From the NCBI GenBank assembly GCA_964537035.1, contig CAZIAK010000021.1, positions 15,924-79,923 of the forward strand: a DNA stretch of 64,000 bases, read 5' to 3'. The position numbers and the translations under genes were made by a program. This document shows, one piece after another, positions 17,808-27,528 of the stretch. The stretch is from CAZIAK01 sp964537035 (lineage in GTDB: Bacteria; Planctomycetota; B15-G4). Positions within the stretch are counted from its first letter, which is position 1; each line of letters starts with the position of its first letter. The notes beneath the pieces were generated by a model, which made no database searches, was not told the origin of the DNA, and was given only the letters and a program-made list of their open reading frames with translations.

Positions 17808-20800
17808 ATGGCCTGTCCTTCGCCTCTCGCCGCGTTTCATCCCACGGTCGCCCGCTGGTTTGCCGAAGCTGTGGGCGAGCCCACCGCGGCCCAGCGCTTG
17901 GGCTGGCCGGCGATCGGAGCGGGGCAGAACGTGCTGGTCTCCGCACCCACGGGAACGGGCAAGACCCTGGCCGCCTTCCTCTGGGCGCTGGACAGCCTGC
18001 TGCGTCGGGGAGACGACCTCGCTGACGCCACCCACGTGCTCTACATCTCGCCGCTCAAAGCGCTGAGCAATGACGTGCGCACCAACCTCTCCGGCCCCCT
18101 GGCGACCCTGCGGGAGATGGACCCGTCCTTGCCCGGAGTGAAGGTGGCTGTGCGCAGTGGCGACACGACGCAGAGCGAGCGGGCCAAGATGCTGCGGCGC
18201 AACCCTCACGTGTTGGTGACCACGCCAGAATCCCTGTACATCCTGCTCACTTCTGCGGGTGGACGGGACATGCTGCGCACGGTGGGCACGGTCATCGTCG
18301 ATGAGATTCACGCCCTGAGTCGGGACAAGCGGGGCAGCCACCTGGCGCTTTCACTGGAGCGTCTCGAGCAGCTCACCGGCGGCGTGCAACGCATCGGTCT
18401 CTCGGCCACGGTCAAGCCCATCGAAGACGTGGCGCGACTGCTGGTGGGCGTGGACCGCTCCTGCGAGATCGTGGACACCGGTCACCTGCGATCCATCGAG
18501 CTGGGAGTCGAGGTGCCCGGTTCACCCTTGAGCGCTGTGTGCTCCCACGAACAGTGGGGGGCGATCTACACACGTATGGCCGAGCTGGCATCAGCTCATC
18601 GCACCACGCTCGTCTTCGTCAACACGCGCAAGCTGGCCGAGCGGCTGGCGGCGCGACTCACGGATGTTCTCGGCGAAGGAGCGGTGGCTTGCCACCACGG
18701 CAGCTTGAGCAAGGAGATCCGGCTCGACGCGGAGCAACGGCTCAAGGCCGGCGAGCTGTCCGTGTTGGTAGCCACCGCGTCGCTGGAGCTGGGCATCGAC
18801 ATCGGCGACGTCGACCTGGTGTTGCAGGTGGGCTCGGCCCGCTCGATCGCCACCTTGTTGCAACGAGTGGGTCGCGCAGGGCACGGTGTCCATCGCACGC
18901 CCAAGGGGCTGATGTTCCCCCTCACACTCGACGAACTCGCCGAGGCGGCGGCCCTGCTCGCTGCGGTCCAACGAGGTGAGCTCGATTGCACGCCCCCTCC
19001 GCCGCTGGCCATCGACATTCTGGCTCAGCAGCTGGTGGCCAGTTGCGTGGCAGGAGAGTGGGATCAAGACGGCTTGTACGGCATGGTGCGCCGGGCCTGG
19101 CCCTATCGCGAGCTGACCCGTGCAGACTTCGAGCGGGCGCTGGATCTGCACAGCGAGGGGCGCTGGGCGTTGCTCCATCGGGACGACGTGGGTGGGCGGG
19201 TGTTGGCCACCAAGCGGGCTCGGCTGCCGGCGCTCACCTCGGGCGGAGCGATCCCGGACACGGCCGACTACGAGGTGCGTCTCGAACCCGAGAACCTGTT
19301 CGTGGGGACGCTCAACGAGGACTTCGCCGTGGAGGCGAACGCGGGGGACATCTTTCAGCTGGGCAACACGAGCTGGCGCATCCTGCGCATCGAGTCGGGC
19401 GTTGTCCGTGTGGCTGACGCTCGCGGTGAGCCTCCTACCCTGCCCTTCTGGTTGGGCGAAGCGCCGTCTCGCACTCGCGAACTCTCCGCGGAGATCGCGG
19501 CGCAGCGGGAGCAGTGTGACGGGCCCGAGTGGTTGGTCGAGCACTGCGGGCTGTGCCCCGAAGGAGCAGAACAACTCGCCGCATATCTCGCCGCAGGGCG
19601 ATCGGCATTGGGCGTGGTGCCCACCCAGCAGCGCATCGTGGCCGAGCGCTTCTTCGACGAGACCGGGGGCATGCAGCTGGTGTTGCACACGCCGTTTGGT
19701 GGCCGCATCAACCGTGCCTGGGGACTGGCCCTGCGCAAGCGCTTCTGCCGTGGCTTCGGCTTCGAACTCCAGGCTGCCGCAAGCGAAGAGGCGATCTTGT
19801 TGTCCCTGGGACCCCAGCACAGCTTCCCCCTCGAGTCGGTGTTCGGCTACCTGCACAGCAACTCCACCCGCGAGGTGCTCATCCAGGCCCTGCTGGCCGC
19901 GCCGATGTTCACCACTCGTTGGCGCTGGAACGCCACCCGGTCGTTGGCCTTGCCCCGCACCTACGGCGGCAAGAAGGTGCCCGCGCCCTTGTTGCGCATG
20001 CGCGCCGACGATCTCCTGGTGGCGGCGTTCCCCCAGGCCATGGCCTGCTTCGAGACCTTGCCCCCGGGTGATCTGCCCGTGCCCATGGAGCATCCCCTGG
20101 TGGGTCAGACGGTCGACGACTGTCTGAACGAAGCCATGGACATAGACGGCCTGCTGTGCGTACTCGGCGGGATCGAGTCGGGGGCTGTGACCACACATGC
20201 TGTCGATCTCCCCGAGCCGTCGCCCTTCTCTGCGGGCATTCTCTCTGCTCAGCCATACACGTTTCTCGACGATGCGCCGCTGGAGGAGCGCCGCACCCAG
20301 GCGGTGCGTACTCGCCGAGGCCTGTCGAATCACGATGCGGACACCATCGGCGCGCTCGATCCTGCAGCGGTGGAGCGCGTGCGCAAGGAGGCCTGGCCCC
20401 AGCCTGCGAACATCGAAGAACTCCACGAGTGTCTGCTCTGGATGGGCTGGCTGAGCGATGGGGAGGCGGCGCCTTTCGCCCCGTGGCTCGAGCGCCTGGC
20501 AGGTGCAGGGCGAGTGGCGCACGAAGGGCAGCGGTGGTTCGCAGCGGAGGTCGACAGAGAGGACCACGAAGCGCTCCTGGCCGGGCGCCTGGAGGCCTTG
20601 GGGCCTCTGGTCACAGAAGACCCGGCGGAGCTGGCCCTGCTCCCGTTGTTGGAAGCCAAGGGAATCGTTCTGCGTACCCGCCTGGGCGGACAGGAAGCGT
20701 GGTGCAATCGGCGCCTCTTGGCGCGCATCCACCGCTACACCCTGGCTCGTCTGCGGGCCGAGATCGAGCCGGTCTCCGCCGCCGATTTCTTGCGTTTCTT

Positions 20801-21725
20801 GACGGCCTGGCAACACATCGACCCGGCTCATCAACTCGAAGGTCCCCTGGGCGTGCTCGAGGTGGTGCGTCAGCTGTCAGGATTCGAGGTGCCTGCCGCC
20901 GAGTGGGAGCGATCGGTCTTGCCAGCGCGGGTGAGCGGCTATCGTCCGGCCTGGCTCGACGAGCTCATGCTCTCCGGGCAGGTGCTCTGGGGGCGGTTGT
21001 GGGGCGCGTCGGTGGCGACCATTCGCTCGACGCCCGTGGCGCTCATGTTGCGCGACGAGTTGCCGCTCTGGACAGAGCTGTCCACTCCAGGTGACGTCTG
21101 GAGCCTGCGCAGCGAAGGTCGTCAGTTGCACGAGTCGCTCACCGAGCGTGGGGCCAGCTTTCCTCAAGAGCTGGGAGCGGCGACGGGCTTGTTGGAGACC
21201 CAGCTGCAGTCCGGCCTGTCGCAACTGGTGGGCCTTGGCCTGGCCACTTGCGACGGTTTCGGCGGATTGCGGCAACTGTTCTCCCCACGAAAGAAGTCGC
21301 GTCGGGGGCGGGGCAGTCCCGCGCCGGTCGGTCGCTGGAGCCTCTTTCGTTCCTGTGCAGACAGCGGCGGTGGCTCGGCAGACATCGAGTTCGTCACCCG
21401 CAAGCTGCTGCAGCGCACTGGCGTGCTGTTCCGGCGGGTGCTGGAGCGAGAGCGGCTGCCGATCAGCTGGCGCGAGGTGCACCGTGAGTGTCGTCGTCTT
21501 GAGGTGCGCGGTGAGGTGCGGGGCGGGCGTTTCGTGGCGGGCTTCTCCGGCGAGCAGTTCGCCTTGCCCGAAGCTGTGACGTTGCTGCGCAAGATGCGCC
21601 GTGAGCAGGTGCCGGAGCGGACGGCCCAGTGGGTGGAAGCCTGCGATCCGCTCAACTTCGTGGGCATCCTCACTCCGGCAGAGCGGGTGGCCAGCAACTC
21701 TCGGCGCAAGGTCGAGGTGGCCTGA
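17808..21725 (+). CDS. lhr: Lhr-type DEAD/H-box ATP-dependent helicase
   Basis: A 1305-residue superfamily-2 helicase of the Lhr group, which unwinds DNA or RNA-DNA hybrids in repair. The motifs are clear: Q-like PTAAQRLGWPAIGAGQNVL, Walker A SAPTGTGKT (residues 45-53), Ia SPLKALSNDV, Ib TTPESLY, DEIH in IVDEIHALSRDKRGSH, motif III SATV, then the second RecA domain with motif V ATASLELGIDIGDVDLV and motif VI LLQRVGRAGHG. The long C-terminal half covers the Lhr winged-helix, beta-barrel and extension domains. It is about 200 residues shorter than E. coli Lhr. I chose the ATG at 17808, preceded by a G-rich ribosome site, over a GTG at 17757. It is divergent from the thioredoxin gene. Confidence 0.9.
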   Translation: MACPSPLAAFHPTVARWFAEAVGEPTAAQRLGWPAIGAGQNVLVSAPTGTGKTLAAFLWALDSLLRRGDDLADATHVLYISPLKALSNDVRTNLSGPLATLREMDPSLPGVKVAVRSGDTTQSERAKMLRRNPHVLVTTPESLYILLTSAGGRDMLRTVGTVIVDEIHALSRDKRGSHLALSLERLEQLTGGVQRIGLSATVKPIEDVARLLVGVDRSCEIVDTGHLRSIELGVEVPGSPLSAVCSHEQWGAIYTRMAELASAHRTTLVFVNTRKLAERLAARLTDVLGEGAVACHHGSLSKEIRLDAEQRLKAGELSVLVATASLELGIDIGDVDLVLQVGSARSIATLLQRVGRAGHGVHRTPKGLMFPLTLDELAEAAALLAAVQRGELDCTPPPPLAIDILAQQLVASCVAGEWDQDGLYGMVRRAWPYRELTRADFERALDLHSEGRWALLHRDDVGGRVLATKRARLPALTSGGAIPDTADYEVRLEPENLFVGTLNEDFAVEANAGDIFQLGNTSWRILRIESGVVRVADARGEPPTLPFWLGEAPSRTRELSAEIAAQREQCDGPEWLVEHCGLCPEGAEQLAAYLAAGRSALGVVPTQQRIVAERFFDETGGMQLVLHTPFGGRINRAWGLALRKRFCRGFGFELQAAASEEAILLSLGPQHSFPLESVFGYLHSNSTREVLIQALLAAPMFTTRWRWNATRSLALPRTYGGKKVPAPLLRMRADDLLVAAFPQAMACFETLPPGDLPVPMEHPLVGQTVDDCLNEAMDIDGLLCVLGGIESGAVTTHAVDLPEPSPFSAGILSAQPYTFLDDAPLEERRTQAVRTRRGLSNHDADTIGALDPAAVERVRKEAWPQPANIEELHECLLWMGWLSDGEAAPFAPWLERLAGAGRVAHEGQRWFAAEVDREDHEALLAGRLEALGPLVTEDPAELALLPLLEAKGIVLRTRLGGQEAWCNRRLLARIHRYTLARLRAEIEPVSAADFLRFLTAWQHIDPAHQLEGPLGVLEVVRQLSGFEVPAAEWERSVLPARVSGYRPAWLDELMLSGQVLWGRLWGASVATIRSTPVALMLRDELPLWTELSTPGDVWSLRSEGRQLHESLTERGASFPQELGAATGLLETQLQSGLSQLVGLGLATCDGFGGLRQLFSPRKKSRRGRGSPAPVGRWSLFRSCADSGGGSADIEFVTRKLLQRTGVLFRRVLERERLPISWREVHRECRRLEVRGEVRGGRFVAGFSGEQFALPEAVTLLRKMRREQVPERTAQWVEACDPLNFVGILTPAERVASNSRRKVEVA

Positions 21726-21963
21726 GCTGGGTCTCCTCCTGTGCGCGGGCTCACGCGAATCGGTTGATATCGATTTGGAAACGTGATGCCAAACTGAAAC
21801 GGGGCCGCCCCGCACACGAACAGGGGCAGGTCAAGGCGGCGCAGGATCGGTACGAAAAGCTCCTGAACTCGCAGATCGGTGGTATCGTCCTGCTCGCGAT
21901 GCACGCGGCTCTCCCCTCGCGGAGCTTGTTGGCTCTGCGGTCGCGTGTGGACGACACCACACG

Positions 21964-23598
21964 ATGCACAACCTGGTACGGGCACTGACCCCAGGACTGC
22001 TCATCTTCGGGATGGGCGTCCTGCACGCGCAGAACACCTTGCAGACTTGGACAGGCGCGCCTGGCCAGGCGTTCTTTGGACGCTCGGTCGCGACCCTGGG
22101 CGATGTCGACGGCGACGGTGTGGCTGATGTCGTTGTGGGCGATCCCTTTGGCGCGCAGTTCAAGGGCTCTGCACAGGTCTTCTCGGGCCAGTCGGGCGTG
22201 TTGATCGTCGAGGTGTCCGGGTCGACTCCGGGTGACAACTTCGGCGAGTCCGTGGTGGGCTGTGGCGACGTCAACGGTGATCGCATCCCAGACTTCGCTG
22301 TGGGCTCCTCGCTCAACTCGACGGCTGGCTCCAGCGCTGGGCAGGTCACTGTGCACTCGGGCGCAGACGGCGACGTGCTCTCCACGTTGAATGGCAGCGC
22401 GCCGGACAGCCACTTCGGCCGGGCCCTGGCGAATCTGGGCGACCTCAACGGCGACGGCCTCGCTGAACTGGCCGTGGGCGCTCCACGGGAGGGCTCCGAT
22501 CAGCGTGGCGCCCTGTGGATCTACAGCGCAGGTGGCCTCGGCGGGGTGCCTCTCTTCGGCCCGCTGCCGGGCTCGGGGAAGGACGACGCCCTGGGTTCCG
22601 CCGTGGCCAGCGCTGGGGACGTGAACGGCGACGGCACCCTCGACATCATCGTGGGTGCGCCCCAGACCGGCAGCGCCAACGGTTACATGCGCGTGCACTC
22701 CGGTGTGGCTGGCGAGCTGCTCTGGATGGGCAGCGGCGACAGCAAAGGCGACGGCTACGGCAGCGCGGTGGCCGGCGTCCCCGACCTGGACGGCGACGGC
22801 TTGGCTGATGTCCTCATTGGCATCCCTGGGCTCGACGCGGGCGCGACAGACGGTGGCGGAGTGGTGGTCTACTCCGGTGCCTCAGGAGTCTTGATCTCGA
22901 TCCTCTTGGGTGACGAGGCCAGTAGCGCTCTGGGCTTCTCGGTCGCAGGCATCGCAGACCAGGATGGCGATGGCTTCGGCGAGATCGTCGCGGGCACGGA
23001 CAAGCTCGAGGGGGGTGAGGCGTTGATCTGGTCAGGCGCCACAGGCGCTGAGCTGATGTCCGTGGATGTCTTCGACGCCGCGGCCGCAGGGCTGGGCTCA
23101 GGTGTGGTGGTGTCGGCGGCAGATGACATGAATGGCGATGGCTGGGACGACCTGCTCATCGGCGTGCCCACGCGCCTGGTCTCGCCGGACCCCGGGCAGG
23201 TGCTGGCAGTCTCCATGCAGGCGACCATCCCGTGGATTGACCTGGGCCTTGCCCTCTCGGGCACCAACGGCCTACCTCAGCTCAGCGGCAAGGGTAGCTT
23301 GCTGGCCGACTCGAGCTTCGTGCTCATCGTGAGCAACGGCCGGCCCCTTGCCAGCGCCACCCTGGTGCTGGGCTTGAGCCGAGAAGATGCCCCCTTCAAG
23401 GGCGGCGTGCTCGTGCCTGCCCCTGACATCCTCTCGCAGCAGATCATCCTCGACGCCCAGGGCTCGCTGGCCTTCGTGGACAGCCTGCCCACCCAAGTGA
23501 CCTCAGGAACCCAGGTGATCTACCAGGTCTGGATCAACGACCCGGCCGCTGTGCAGGGGCTGGCGGCGAGCAACGCGCTGGAAGCCACAGCTCCCTGA
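21964..23598 (+). CDS. Secreted FG-GAP (integrin-alpha-like) repeat protein
   Basis: A 544-residue exported protein. A signal peptide (LVRALTPGLLIFGMGVLHAQ) is followed by about seven FG-GAP units with Ca-binding loops (DVDGDGVADVVVGDP, DLNGDGLAELAVGAP, DVNGDGTLDIIVGAP), forming a beta-propeller. The last about 120 residues are the shared planctomycete module: WIDLGLALSGTNGLPQLSG, APFKGGVLVPAPD and AASNALEATAP. The protein is probably on or outside the outer membrane, with Ca-stabilised binding of a glycan or protein; this is inference from the fold. It ends 105 bases before the convergent phosphatase-cytochrome gene. Confidence 0.88.
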   Translation: MHNLVRALTPGLLIFGMGVLHAQNTLQTWTGAPGQAFFGRSVATLGDVDGDGVADVVVGDPFGAQFKGSAQVFSGQSGVLIVEVSGSTPGDNFGESVVGCGDVNGDRIPDFAVGSSLNSTAGSSAGQVTVHSGADGDVLSTLNGSAPDSHFGRALANLGDLNGDGLAELAVGAPREGSDQRGALWIYSAGGLGGVPLFGPLPGSGKDDALGSAVASAGDVNGDGTLDIIVGAPQTGSANGYMRVHSGVAGELLWMGSGDSKGDGYGSAVAGVPDLDGDGLADVLIGIPGLDAGATDGGGVVVYSGASGVLISILLGDEASSALGFSVAGIADQDGDGFGEIVAGTDKLEGGEALIWSGATGAELMSVDVFDAAAAGLGSGVVVSAADDMNGDGWDDLLIGVPTRLVSPDPGQVLAVSMQATIPWIDLGLALSGTNGLPQLSGKGSLLADSSFVLIVSNGRPLASATLVLGLSREDAPFKGGVLVPAPDILSQQIILDAQGSLAFVDSLPTQVTSGTQVIYQVWINDPAAVQGLAASNALEATAP

Positions 23599-23703
23599 CC
23601 TGGGTTCTTCGCCAGGGCTGCCAGAGCTGCGGCCCAGGCCGAGCCCGGTGAGGCGCACAGGCCAGCAGGATGCGCTCGGAGGTCCGTTGCTTGCGCGGAG
23701 AGT

Positions 23704-24795
23704 TCAGTCGTTGCGATAGGACGTGTGGCAGGCGGAGCAGGTGGTCTTGAGGGCGCGGTAGGCGTCGCTGGCAGGCTTCCAGTCGTGGCCGCCGCTACGA
23801 CGGATGCCAGTGAGCAGCTCGCGCAGGGTCGCGCTTTGCTCGCGGCTCTGTTCGATCCACTGGCGGAAGTCCTTGGGCTCTGCCCTGACCTCTTTCAGTT
23901 CAGCCGCGGCGCTGAAGAGGTTGGTCAGGATGGCTGACTCGTTGACCGGGTCGAGATCAGGATGGTCGTCCGGCACGGCCCAGTTGTTCTTCTCCATGCT
24001 GGTCAGGGTCTCGAAGGCCCGAGACGCCTCGACCATCAACGAACGGAAGCCAGCGTGGGCGTGGGCTTCGGGAAAGTCCCACTCGTAGGCCTCGGTGGTG
24101 GCGGCGTCTGGCAGCTCGGCCCGAGCGATGGTCTGGTAGAGACCTTCGTACTTGGAGGAGGTGCCGCACCACTGGCGCATCTCAGCAAGGGACTGCAGGC
24201 GAGACGCGCCGTCGGTGACCAGGCGCCCCACAGCCGCCGCCGCAGGGCCTCTGTGTCGTCCATGGAAGCAGTGCACATAGAACGGCCCGGGAAGCTCGCG
24301 GAAGGCCTTGCTGATGCGCAGCAGCTCGTCGTCGCTGATGCCCCGATAGCGGATGGGTACGTGGACGTAGCTCAGCCCGTGGAGGGCCGCTGCTTCGGCA
24401 TCGGGAGACTTGCCGTCCACGGAGAGGATTGTGCGTACGCCCAGGGCCGCGATGGCCGCGAAGCCAGGGTCGTCGTCAGGCTCGCCACCGGAGATGATCG
24501 TCTCGCTCAAGCGAAACACGTTGTGCAGGCTGGGGATGTCGAGAGGCACAGGGGCCTGCAAGGTCAGCTGCGCCGCCGTCTCGTAGGCGCTGTCTGCGAG
24601 GGTCAGGGGCGCGGCGATCTCAATGGTCTTGGCTGAGGCCTCTTCGAGAGGCGTGCTGATCTGCGCCGGGAGGGCAGCCCCCAAGGAGATGGGGAGGGCG
24701 AGCCAGGCGCTGAGGGCGACGATCTGAATGATGGGAGGTGCCTCCTGTCCACCGGGAAGGCCCGGGATGAGTGGGTTGGAGGGTCGAACGCACAA
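23704..24795 (-). CDS. Exported phosphatase-like domain fused to cytochrome c'
   Basis: About 363 residues from a TTG at 24795. A signal peptide (IVALSAWLALPISLGAALPAQ) is followed by a dual-specificity-phosphatase-like fold: LSETIISGGEPDDD, ALGVRTILSVDG and the P-loop HCFHGRHRG with catalytic-type Cys 176 and Arg 182 (Cx5R). The last about 150 residues are helical and end in TTCSACHTSYRND, a class II cytochrome c' heme site (Cys 353, Cys 356, His 357) at the usual extreme C-terminal position. The start is uncertain: a perfect AGGAGG lies only 6-11 bases before in-frame ATC (24732) and ATT (24729) codons, which would give a shorter, more ordinary signal peptide. No ATG is available. The link of phosphatase fold to heme is unexplained. 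Confidence 0.75.
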   Translation of the reverse strand: MCVRPSNPLIPGLPGGQEAPPIIQIVALSAWLALPISLGAALPAQISTPLEEASAKTIEIAAPLTLADSAYETAAQLTLQAPVPLDIPSLHNVFRLSETIISGGEPDDDPGFAAIAALGVRTILSVDGKSPDAEAAALHGLSYVHVPIRYRGISDDELLRISKAFRELPGPFYVHCFHGRHRGPAAAAVGRLVTDGASRLQSLAEMRQWCGTSSKYEGLYQTIARAELPDAATTEAYEWDFPEAHAHAGFRSLMVEASRAFETLTSMEKNNWAVPDDHPDLDPVNESAILTNLFSAAAELKEVRAEPKDFRQWIEQSREQSATLRELLTGIRRSGGHDWKPASDAYRALKTTCSACHTSYRND

Positions 24796-24902
24796 GAGAC
24801 CTCGAGCGGACGCTCTTCTCTGACAGTGCGGTGGGCGCATCTGGCCCAAGTCAGCCCAGGAGTCCAGCCCTCTGAATGGCTGTCTCCCGGAACCCTGCGC
24901 CC

Positions 24903-25862
24903 TTACTGGGGCGTGAAGGCCCGTTGGGAGCTGGCCAGCACCTTGCGCTTGGCCTCGGCGATGACCCGGCTGGGGGTCCGTTTGAGGGCCTTGGTGATGT
25001 GGGCCCACTGCATGGTCCAGACGAACCATTTGGTGGGATCGAAGTGGTACCAGCGGATCCCGTTGCGGTAGTCGGCCTGAAAACGGTGGTGGAAGTTGTG
25101 GTAACCCTCACCGAGCGAGATGAGCGCGGTGACGAAGCTGTCCCGGGCGGTGGTGGCCTTGCTGTAGGGGCGGTTGCCGATCCAGTGGGCCACGGAGTTG
25201 ACCGAGAACGTGGCGTGCCACTGGAACGTCAGCCGCAGAAAGCCGGCCACCAGCAGACCGCCCAGGGCGTCACCCCAGAGGGAGCCGATGGCGGCGGGGA
25301 TCAAGGCGCCGAACAGGGCGGCCAGCAGCAGGTAGTGACGATCTTGGAAGCGCACCAGCGGGTCGGCCTTGAGGTCTTCGCCCTGGGCGCCGTTCTGGCT
25401 GATGCCGCGGATGTAGATCCAGCGGATGTGGGCCCACCAGAAGCCCCGGTTGATGTTGTACGGGTCGCGAGACTTGTCGGTGTGGGTGTGGTGGTTGCGA
25501 TGATCGATCGACCACTTGAGCGCGGAGTTCTGCACCGCGCCTGCACCGAAGAGCAGGTAGAAGAGGCGCAAGGGCCAGGCCGCCGCGTAGCTGCGATGGG
25601 AGAACAGCCGGTGGTACCCGCCGGTGATGGCCAGACCGCAGCAGGCGTACCACGAGAGGCCCAGGATCAGCGTGGCCCAGGAGAACTCGAAGAAGGCCAG
25701 GCGGATGAGGCCGTAGACGCCCAGCATGTGGACGGCCACGAGGGCGAGGAGATTGGTCCAGATGAGTCGTCGCACGTCGGGGCGATCTCCTCTGTCGTCT
25801 GTTGTCGGCGAAAGGTCGGGACGAAGCCTCCCCCGGCGCGGGGGGACGCGGAGTGGGAGCAT
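24903..25862 (-). CDS. Acyl-CoA (delta-9-type) fatty acid desaturase
   Basis: A 319-residue membrane di-iron desaturase that puts a double bond into a fatty acyl chain. The three histidine boxes are present and in order: HRLFSH (84-89), HRNHH (121-125) and HNFHH near residue 260, with the typical GYHRLFSHRSY, DHRNHHTHTDKSRDPYN and GEGYHNFHHRF contexts. Four membrane segments are visible. It resembles eukaryotic-type acyl-CoA desaturases rather than acyl-lipid forms. I chose the ATG at 25862, with GAGGAG ten bases upstream; the longer open frame to 26651 has no family similarity. The electron donor is not encoded next to it. Confidence 0.9.
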   Translation of the reverse strand: MLPLRVPPRRGRLRPDLSPTTDDRGDRPDVRRLIWTNLLALVAVHMLGVYGLIRLAFFEFSWATLILGLSWYACCGLAITGGYHRLFSHRSYAAAWPLRLFYLLFGAGAVQNSALKWSIDHRNHHTHTDKSRDPYNINRGFWWAHIRWIYIRGISQNGAQGEDLKADPLVRFQDRHYLLLAALFGALIPAAIGSLWGDALGGLLVAGFLRLTFQWHATFSVNSVAHWIGNRPYSKATTARDSFVTALISLGEGYHNFHHRFQADYRNGIRWYHFDPTKWFVWTMQWAHITKALKRTPSRVIAEAKRKVLASSQRAFTPQ

Positions 25863-26187
25863 ACGCTGGATTCTCCTCGGGCCGTCGAGGATCTCGCCTG
25901 AGGTCACCAAAATGTGAAACCTCAAACCGCTGCCCGATGTGCCGCTGGTCGTCCGGCGTGGTCTGTGCTCTGTGGCCAGAGTGTCCGCTGAGGGATCGCC
26001 CTGACGGCTATCACTTGACGTCATGGTCGTGTTTGAGTCAAGGGTGGCGGGGGGAAACTTCGCCGTGGCTGCCGGGTCTCTCGCTGGGCCCTGGGGTTCG
26101 AGTAGGCTGTCGCCCCGACCCCAGGCAAGCCCTGGGCCTGCTCTGCCAGGCGTAATAGACAGTCTTTGACCGCAAGAGAGATGCCCT
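25863..26187. other. Intergenic region between divergent genes
   Basis: This 325-base spacer lies between the desaturase and the propeller lipoprotein. I see no RNA gene, small coding frame or strong repeat. Both promoters must be here. Confidence 0.4.
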
Positions 26188-27372
26188 TTGTCCCCCAGTC
26201 TGCATTCGCCCTGGCTCTTGGAAGCGTTGAGTTCAGGGCTCTTCGCGGCACTCTGTCTCGTGGGCTGCTCTCCGGGCTCGGAGGGCGAGGACCCTGAGAG
26301 AGCGCTCTTTGGCCCGGGAGACCTGCTGATTCTGGACGGCGATGCCGGGGAGGTCTTGCCTGATGGCGAGCGAGCGGGTGCCCTCTTTGTCGCCCGGGCC
26401 CTGGCGGCGGGTGGCTTCGCTCCGCCCGAGGTGCTGGCCAGCGACCCCCGCTGGGTGGAGCCCACAGACCTGGCCGTGCTGGACGATGGCACGGTGCTGG
26501 TCATGGAGTCCGCGTGGGCACCGGGACCGGGGCCTGGCCGGGGGGCCCTGTTTCGAGTGCGCCCGGGAGCGAGCACAGCGCAGGTGTCTCTCTGGTGGAC
26601 CGACGAGCGCCTGCGCCGACCCGTCTCGCTGATTCGGCATCCGTCAGGCACGGTCTACGTCAGCGATCGGGACGCCAATCCTCTCGGTCTCGATCAGCCC
26701 ACGGGCAGTGTCTTCGCCGTCGCCCAGAATGGCGCATCGGCCGGGGCGCTTGGTCAGCCGGGGCTGGCCACAGTGGCGGCAGCGGGCCCCGAACTGGTCA
26801 CACCAGGCCCGTTGGCGTTGGGGCGAGACGGTGCGGTGCTGGTCATGGACGCGGACGCCAATCCCCGGGGCGTGCTTTTCGATGATGGCCGCCCGGGGAC
26901 ACCGGGAGTGCTGTACCGCATCACGCCGACGGGCCTGGCGGTCGAGCTGGAACCCACGCGCACGGTGAGCCCCATCGGTCTGGTGCGAGGCGAGGGCAGC
27001 GAGCTGTTTGTCATCGACGCCAACCAGGGCCAGGCCCATGGCGTCATGGGCGACGGCGCACTCTTCGTCCGGAAGGCACAGGGGCTTGAACTCGTGGTGG
27101 ACAGCCTCTTGCTGGGCCGGCCGCGAGCCATGGTGGACCCTTGTGGCGGGGACGCCCTGGCAGACGGAAGGCTGGTGGTGGCCGACGCCAACGCCGACCC
27201 GCTGCAGCTCGGCGAGGACGGCACGGGCAAGGGCGTCTACGGCACCGGGCCGGGAGCGGTGCTGGTCATCGACCCCGTGTGGGCCACGGTGGAGACGCTC
27301 CTCGCCGACGAGCGATTCGTCATGCCCTTGGCCGTGCGAAGGGTGAGGCCCTGGGGCGCGTCTGCGCCGTAG
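26188..27372 (+). CDS. Beta-propeller lipoprotein of unknown function
   Basis: A 394-residue protein starting at a TTG, with GAGAG eight to ten bases upstream. The signal peptide ends in a lipobox (AALCLVGCSPG), so it should be lipid-anchored. The mature part is built of NHL/SMP-30-like repeats, with recurring phrases DLAVLDDGTVLVME, PLALGRDGAVLVMDADANP and RLVVADANADP, consistent with a six-bladed propeller. The repeated Asp-x-Asp/Asn-Ala-Asn-Pro loops may bind Ca. No catalytic motif is evident. It is convergent with the selenoprotein gene at 27529. Confidence 0.72.
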   Translation: MSPSLHSPWLLEALSSGLFAALCLVGCSPGSEGEDPERALFGPGDLLILDGDAGEVLPDGERAGALFVARALAAGGFAPPEVLASDPRWVEPTDLAVLDDGTVLVMESAWAPGPGPGRGALFRVRPGASTAQVSLWWTDERLRRPVSLIRHPSGTVYVSDRDANPLGLDQPTGSVFAVAQNGASAGALGQPGLATVAAAGPELVTPGPLALGRDGAVLVMDADANPRGVLFDDGRPGTPGVLYRITPTGLAVELEPTRTVSPIGLVRGEGSELFVIDANQGQAHGVMGDGALFVRKAQGLELVVDSLLLGRPRAMVDPCGGDALADGRLVVADANADPLQLGEDGTGKGVYGTGPGAVLVIDPVWATVETLLADERFVMPLAVRRVRPWGASAP

Positions 27373-27528
27373 GTCTCTTCCTCCGAGGTGGTCCGGGCTG
27401 CCCTCGCCGGTGGACGGGCAGGAGACTCTGGCCTTCCTCGTGTTCATTCCTTGCGTGGCTGACGCTCTGCTTTGCTTCAGCGCATGTAGGCCAAGCGACG
27501 GGTGGGGGGAGGGCGGCGCTGCGCGCTT

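Noticed and set aside
18591..20834. A 747-residue open frame opposite the Lhr helicase
   Set aside because: The forward gene has every helicase motif; the reverse frame is low-complexity shadow.
21726..21963. A possible tRNA or small RNA before the FG-GAP gene
   Set aside because: No cloverleaf or T-loop signature and no strong hairpin could be found by eye.
22080..23160. Tandem DNA repeat in the FG-GAP gene
   Set aside because: The repeats are protein-level Asp-rich loops with diverged codons, not DNA repeats.
25902..26187. TTGACG near 26014 as a promoter -35 box
   Set aside because: No acceptable -10 box at 16-18 bases.
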